Shown here: positions 62,635 through 64,000 of the stretch, one piece after another
Layout: the number at the start of each line of letters is the position of its first letter
Position numbering within the stretch: the first letter of the stretch is position 1
Source of the DNA: Shewanella sp. AS1
GTDB taxonomy: Bacteria > Pseudomonadota > Gammaproteobacteria > Enterobacterales > Shewanellaceae
Direction of reading: 5' to 3'
Length of the DNA: 64,000 bases
Assembly (NCBI RefSeq): GCF_021412565.1
Contig: NZ_JAKCLJ010000013.1
Location: 34,267-98,266, forward strand
Position numbers and translations under genes: made by a program
Notes under the pieces: model-generated
What the model was told of the DNA's origin: nothing
The model's database searches: none
The model's input: only the letters and a program-made list of their open reading frames with translations

Positions 62635-63042
62635 TTAGGCAATCGGCGGGCGCAGGACTGAGCCCAAAATGATGGAGTGAAAATGAGGCATTTGAATGGT
62701 CTGAATTGACTCTGAACCGCGAAAGCCTGACCAAGACTTCACGGTAAATAGCGTGCCTGTCACCGAAATCATTAAGCAGTGACTACAATCTCCCTTGCAG
62801 TATCCATTGCCATCGCAGCAATGTTGATCCGCGGGAAGCATCTTCTGATCATCATCGCAGCAGTGAGATTGTGTCTCTACCATGACTTGATGACAGTCGG
62901 CGCTATCGGCCATCTGCATTACCGGCATTTCATTCGCTTGCGCATAAGACACCATGGCAAAACCATTAGTCAGCACTAACTGGCTCAGCATAGCGAGCAA
63001 GCTAAATATGACTAATGTACGGTGACGCAGCGTATTACGCAT
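62635..63042 (-). CDS. Cys/His-rich exported protein of the copper cluster
   Basis: 135 residues from ATG 63042 (AGGAA 5 nt upstream, chosen over one at 63111). Hydrophobic signal (about 10-33), then a mature region with eight or more Cys (CHQVM, SHCC, QHCC, GYCKGDCSHCLM) and Met/His/Asp, and a C-terminus ending RPPIA. Resembles the small DUF2946-like proteins found near copper genes in proteobacteria, but I assign it only tentatively. Probable metal ligand role in the periplasm. Confidence 0.55.
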   Translation of the reverse strand: MRNTLRHRTLVIFSLLAMLSQLVLTNGFAMVSYAQANEMPVMQMADSADCHQVMVETQSHCCDDDQKMLPADQHCCDGNGYCKGDCSHCLMISVTGTLFTVKSWSGFRGSESIQTIQMPHFHSIILGSVLRPPIA

Positions 63043-63195
63043 GATATTTCCTGATAATGAGATGGCTACAAGTCTATCATCAAAAAGTGAAATAACACTG
63101 ATAAAGTTCACATTTCATCGAACAATTTCAGCTAGATCGAGTTGGGAAGCGACTCGTATTCCACTTTCATTCAGAATCTTACTCTCTTCAGTTAT

Positions 63196-63627
63196 CTACT
63201 GAGCCTGCCAAAGCTGAGTCATCAGCTGTTGGTGATCGAGCAAAGCAACCTGCTTCACTTGCCCCTGCTGGGAGACCAGTTGCAACTTGGGCTGCTTGAT
63301 AAAGGCTTGCGCCTCTTTGCTGGCTATCTTAGGCAGTTGCAGGCGATATTGCCCCTCTTGAGCCACATTGAGGGTTAAGAAGAGGGACGCAGATCTTATC
63401 CAGGCACCCGAATCATCGGCGTTGTCGGCAAACATATCCCGATACACCAGCTCAAGCAGTTGTTTACCCTGCTCAAGATTCACCACCTGTGCCTGAGCAC
63501 TCATGCTTGTCGCGCCGGATTGCACCTCTAACTGAGATGGCACCACTAAAGTAGTCGCATTAGCTGTACCGGCAACAAGGCTAGCACCTAAGACAATAAG
63601 GGCAGCAAAAGTCGTAAATGATTTCAT
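63196..63627 (-). CDS. DUF2057 (YccT/CsgI-like) exported protein
   Basis: 143 residues: signal peptide (1-24, after TANA), then TLVVPSQLEV, ELVYRDMF and a Pro-containing YRLQLPKIASKEAQAFIKQPKL segment that is the DUF2057 signature, ending with QVKQVALLDH. Shorter than E. coli YccT (about 220), lacking the C-terminal third; related short forms are common in marine bacteria. GGAG 7 nt before ATG 63627. Function here unknown. Confidence 0.68.
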   Translation of the reverse strand: MKSFTTFAALIVLGASLVAGTANATTLVVPSQLEVQSGATSMSAQAQVVNLEQGKQLLELVYRDMFADNADDSGAWIRSASLFLTLNVAQEGQYRLQLPKIASKEAQAFIKQPKLQLVSQQGQVKQVALLDHQQLMTQLWQAQ

Positions 63628-63748
63628 AATAATTCTCCAAATAGCTGATATGTGTCCTCTGCTCTGCCGTGTGAATACGGCTCAAAAAATGGAGCAGGCG
63701 GAATTACGCGTTAATAAAATAAGCGATGGATCTGCAAAGAAACCCAGT

Positions 63749-63890
63749 TCAGCTAATCGGAGGGGGAGATAAAGAGTTGGGCTCGGCGGTCTTAATCGAC
63801 CAGGGGATAAAAGTTAAGGCTTCAGAAGATTGCAGTCTAACAGTCCCCAGGTGAGCAAGCACCATTGGGGCTAAAACTGTAGTGGCATAG
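63749..63890 (-). pseudogene. possible 3' remnant of a small gene cut by an IS element
   Basis: On the minus strand the frame is open from the IS end at ~63890 to a TGA at 63749-63751 (47 codons), ending SLSPPPIS. It looks like the tail of small proteins found beside copper genes and echoes the RPPIA end of the 135-residue protein nearby. No start signal is left before the IS boundary; an internal ATG (63863 region) lacks a ribosome binding site. Could equally be chance. Confidence 0.3.
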
Positions 63891-64000
63891 TGAATTTGGC
63901 CACCTGAATAGACGAAGTGATAGACTCACTTCCGGAAAAAAGGTGGTAGAAATGAAGAACACAAGACCGACATTCAGTGCAGAGTTCAAATTAGAAGCTG
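63891..64000 (+). mobile_element. left end of an IS3-family insertion sequence (runs off right edge)
   Basis: The end TGAATTTGGCCACCTGAATA resembles terminal repeats of the IS2/IS3 group (IS2 has TGGCCCCCTGAAT) and is followed 60 bp later by a transposase OrfA start. The right end and target duplication lie outside the window, so the exact boundary is inferred. Confidence 0.7.
63952..64000 (+). CDS. IS3-family transposase OrfA, first 16 codons
   Basis: Begins MKNTRPTFSAEFKLEA, the usual opening of the helix-turn-helix OrfA of IS3-family elements; an AGGTGG lies ~7 nt upstream of the ATG. Cut by the window edge. Confidence 0.75.
   Translation, partial: MKNTRPTFSAEFKLEA

Overview
The window reads as chromosomal DNA of a marine gammaproteobacterium, most likely Shewanella or a close relative. 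The protein sequences resemble the E. coli versions of RecQ, ArgA, RpmB/RpmG, RadC, CoaBC, Dut, SlmA, FolE, PyrE, Rph, YicC, Gmk, RpoZ, SpoT, TrmH, RecG and PlsB, and the order radC-rpmB-rpmG, coaBC-dut-slmA, rph-pyrE, yicC and gmk-rpoZ-spoT-trmH-recG is the enterobacterial/Shewanella one with small insertions. Genus is an inference; no rRNA is present to test it, and I found no tRNA gene or CRISPR array.

Layout. 1-0.95 kb: 5' end of leuA (minus) with its leader peptide and attenuator. 1-8.4 kb: a TPR/degenerate-GGDEF membrane protein, recQ, a YigI thioesterase, rarD, a PH-domain protein, and argA with paired ArgR boxes. 8.6-16.4 kb: housekeeping block (rpmGB, radC, coaBC, dut, slmA, folE, pyrE, rph, yicC) with two short tandem-repeat arrays and a 263-bp IS630-type MITE in the folE leader. 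16.36-18.85 kb: a small decayed genomic island in the 3' end of yicC, bounded by att repeats and arm-type sites, carrying an integrase/HsdS fusion, an orphan and a DUF4145-like gene. 18.9-23.8 kb: a CoA-transferase family protein, a sugar-kinase-like/nucleotidyltransferase pair and an unknown membrane protein. 24-32.5 kb: gmk-rpoZ-spoT-ridA, trmH, an acyl-CoA synthetase and recG.

33.8-50.8 kb is a tightly coupled 18-gene operon for an aryl polyene pigment (order equivalent to apeC-apeR of E. coli), with two extra genes: an MIO-type aromatic amino acid ammonia-lyase and an FAD enzyme carrying the WxWxIP signature of flavin-dependent halogenases. Together they suggest that an aryl acid starter is made from tyrosine or phenylalanine, activated by an AMP ligase, extended by ketosynthases, a reductase and two dehydratases on two ACPs, possibly halogenated, transferred to a lipid by acyl/glycosyltransferases and exported by an MMPL transporter with a LolA-like protein and a lipoprotein.

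50.9-57.1 kb: a GNAT acetyltransferase, azoR, plsB, an Mtr-type tryptophan permease and a VOC protein. 57.2-63.9 kb (minus): a copper/silver efflux set (cusA, cusB, a twin heavy-metal-binding-domain protein, a Cys/His-rich exported protein) plus a DUF2057 protein. An IS3-family element begins at about 63,891 and runs off the right edge; it may have cut a further small gene of this set.
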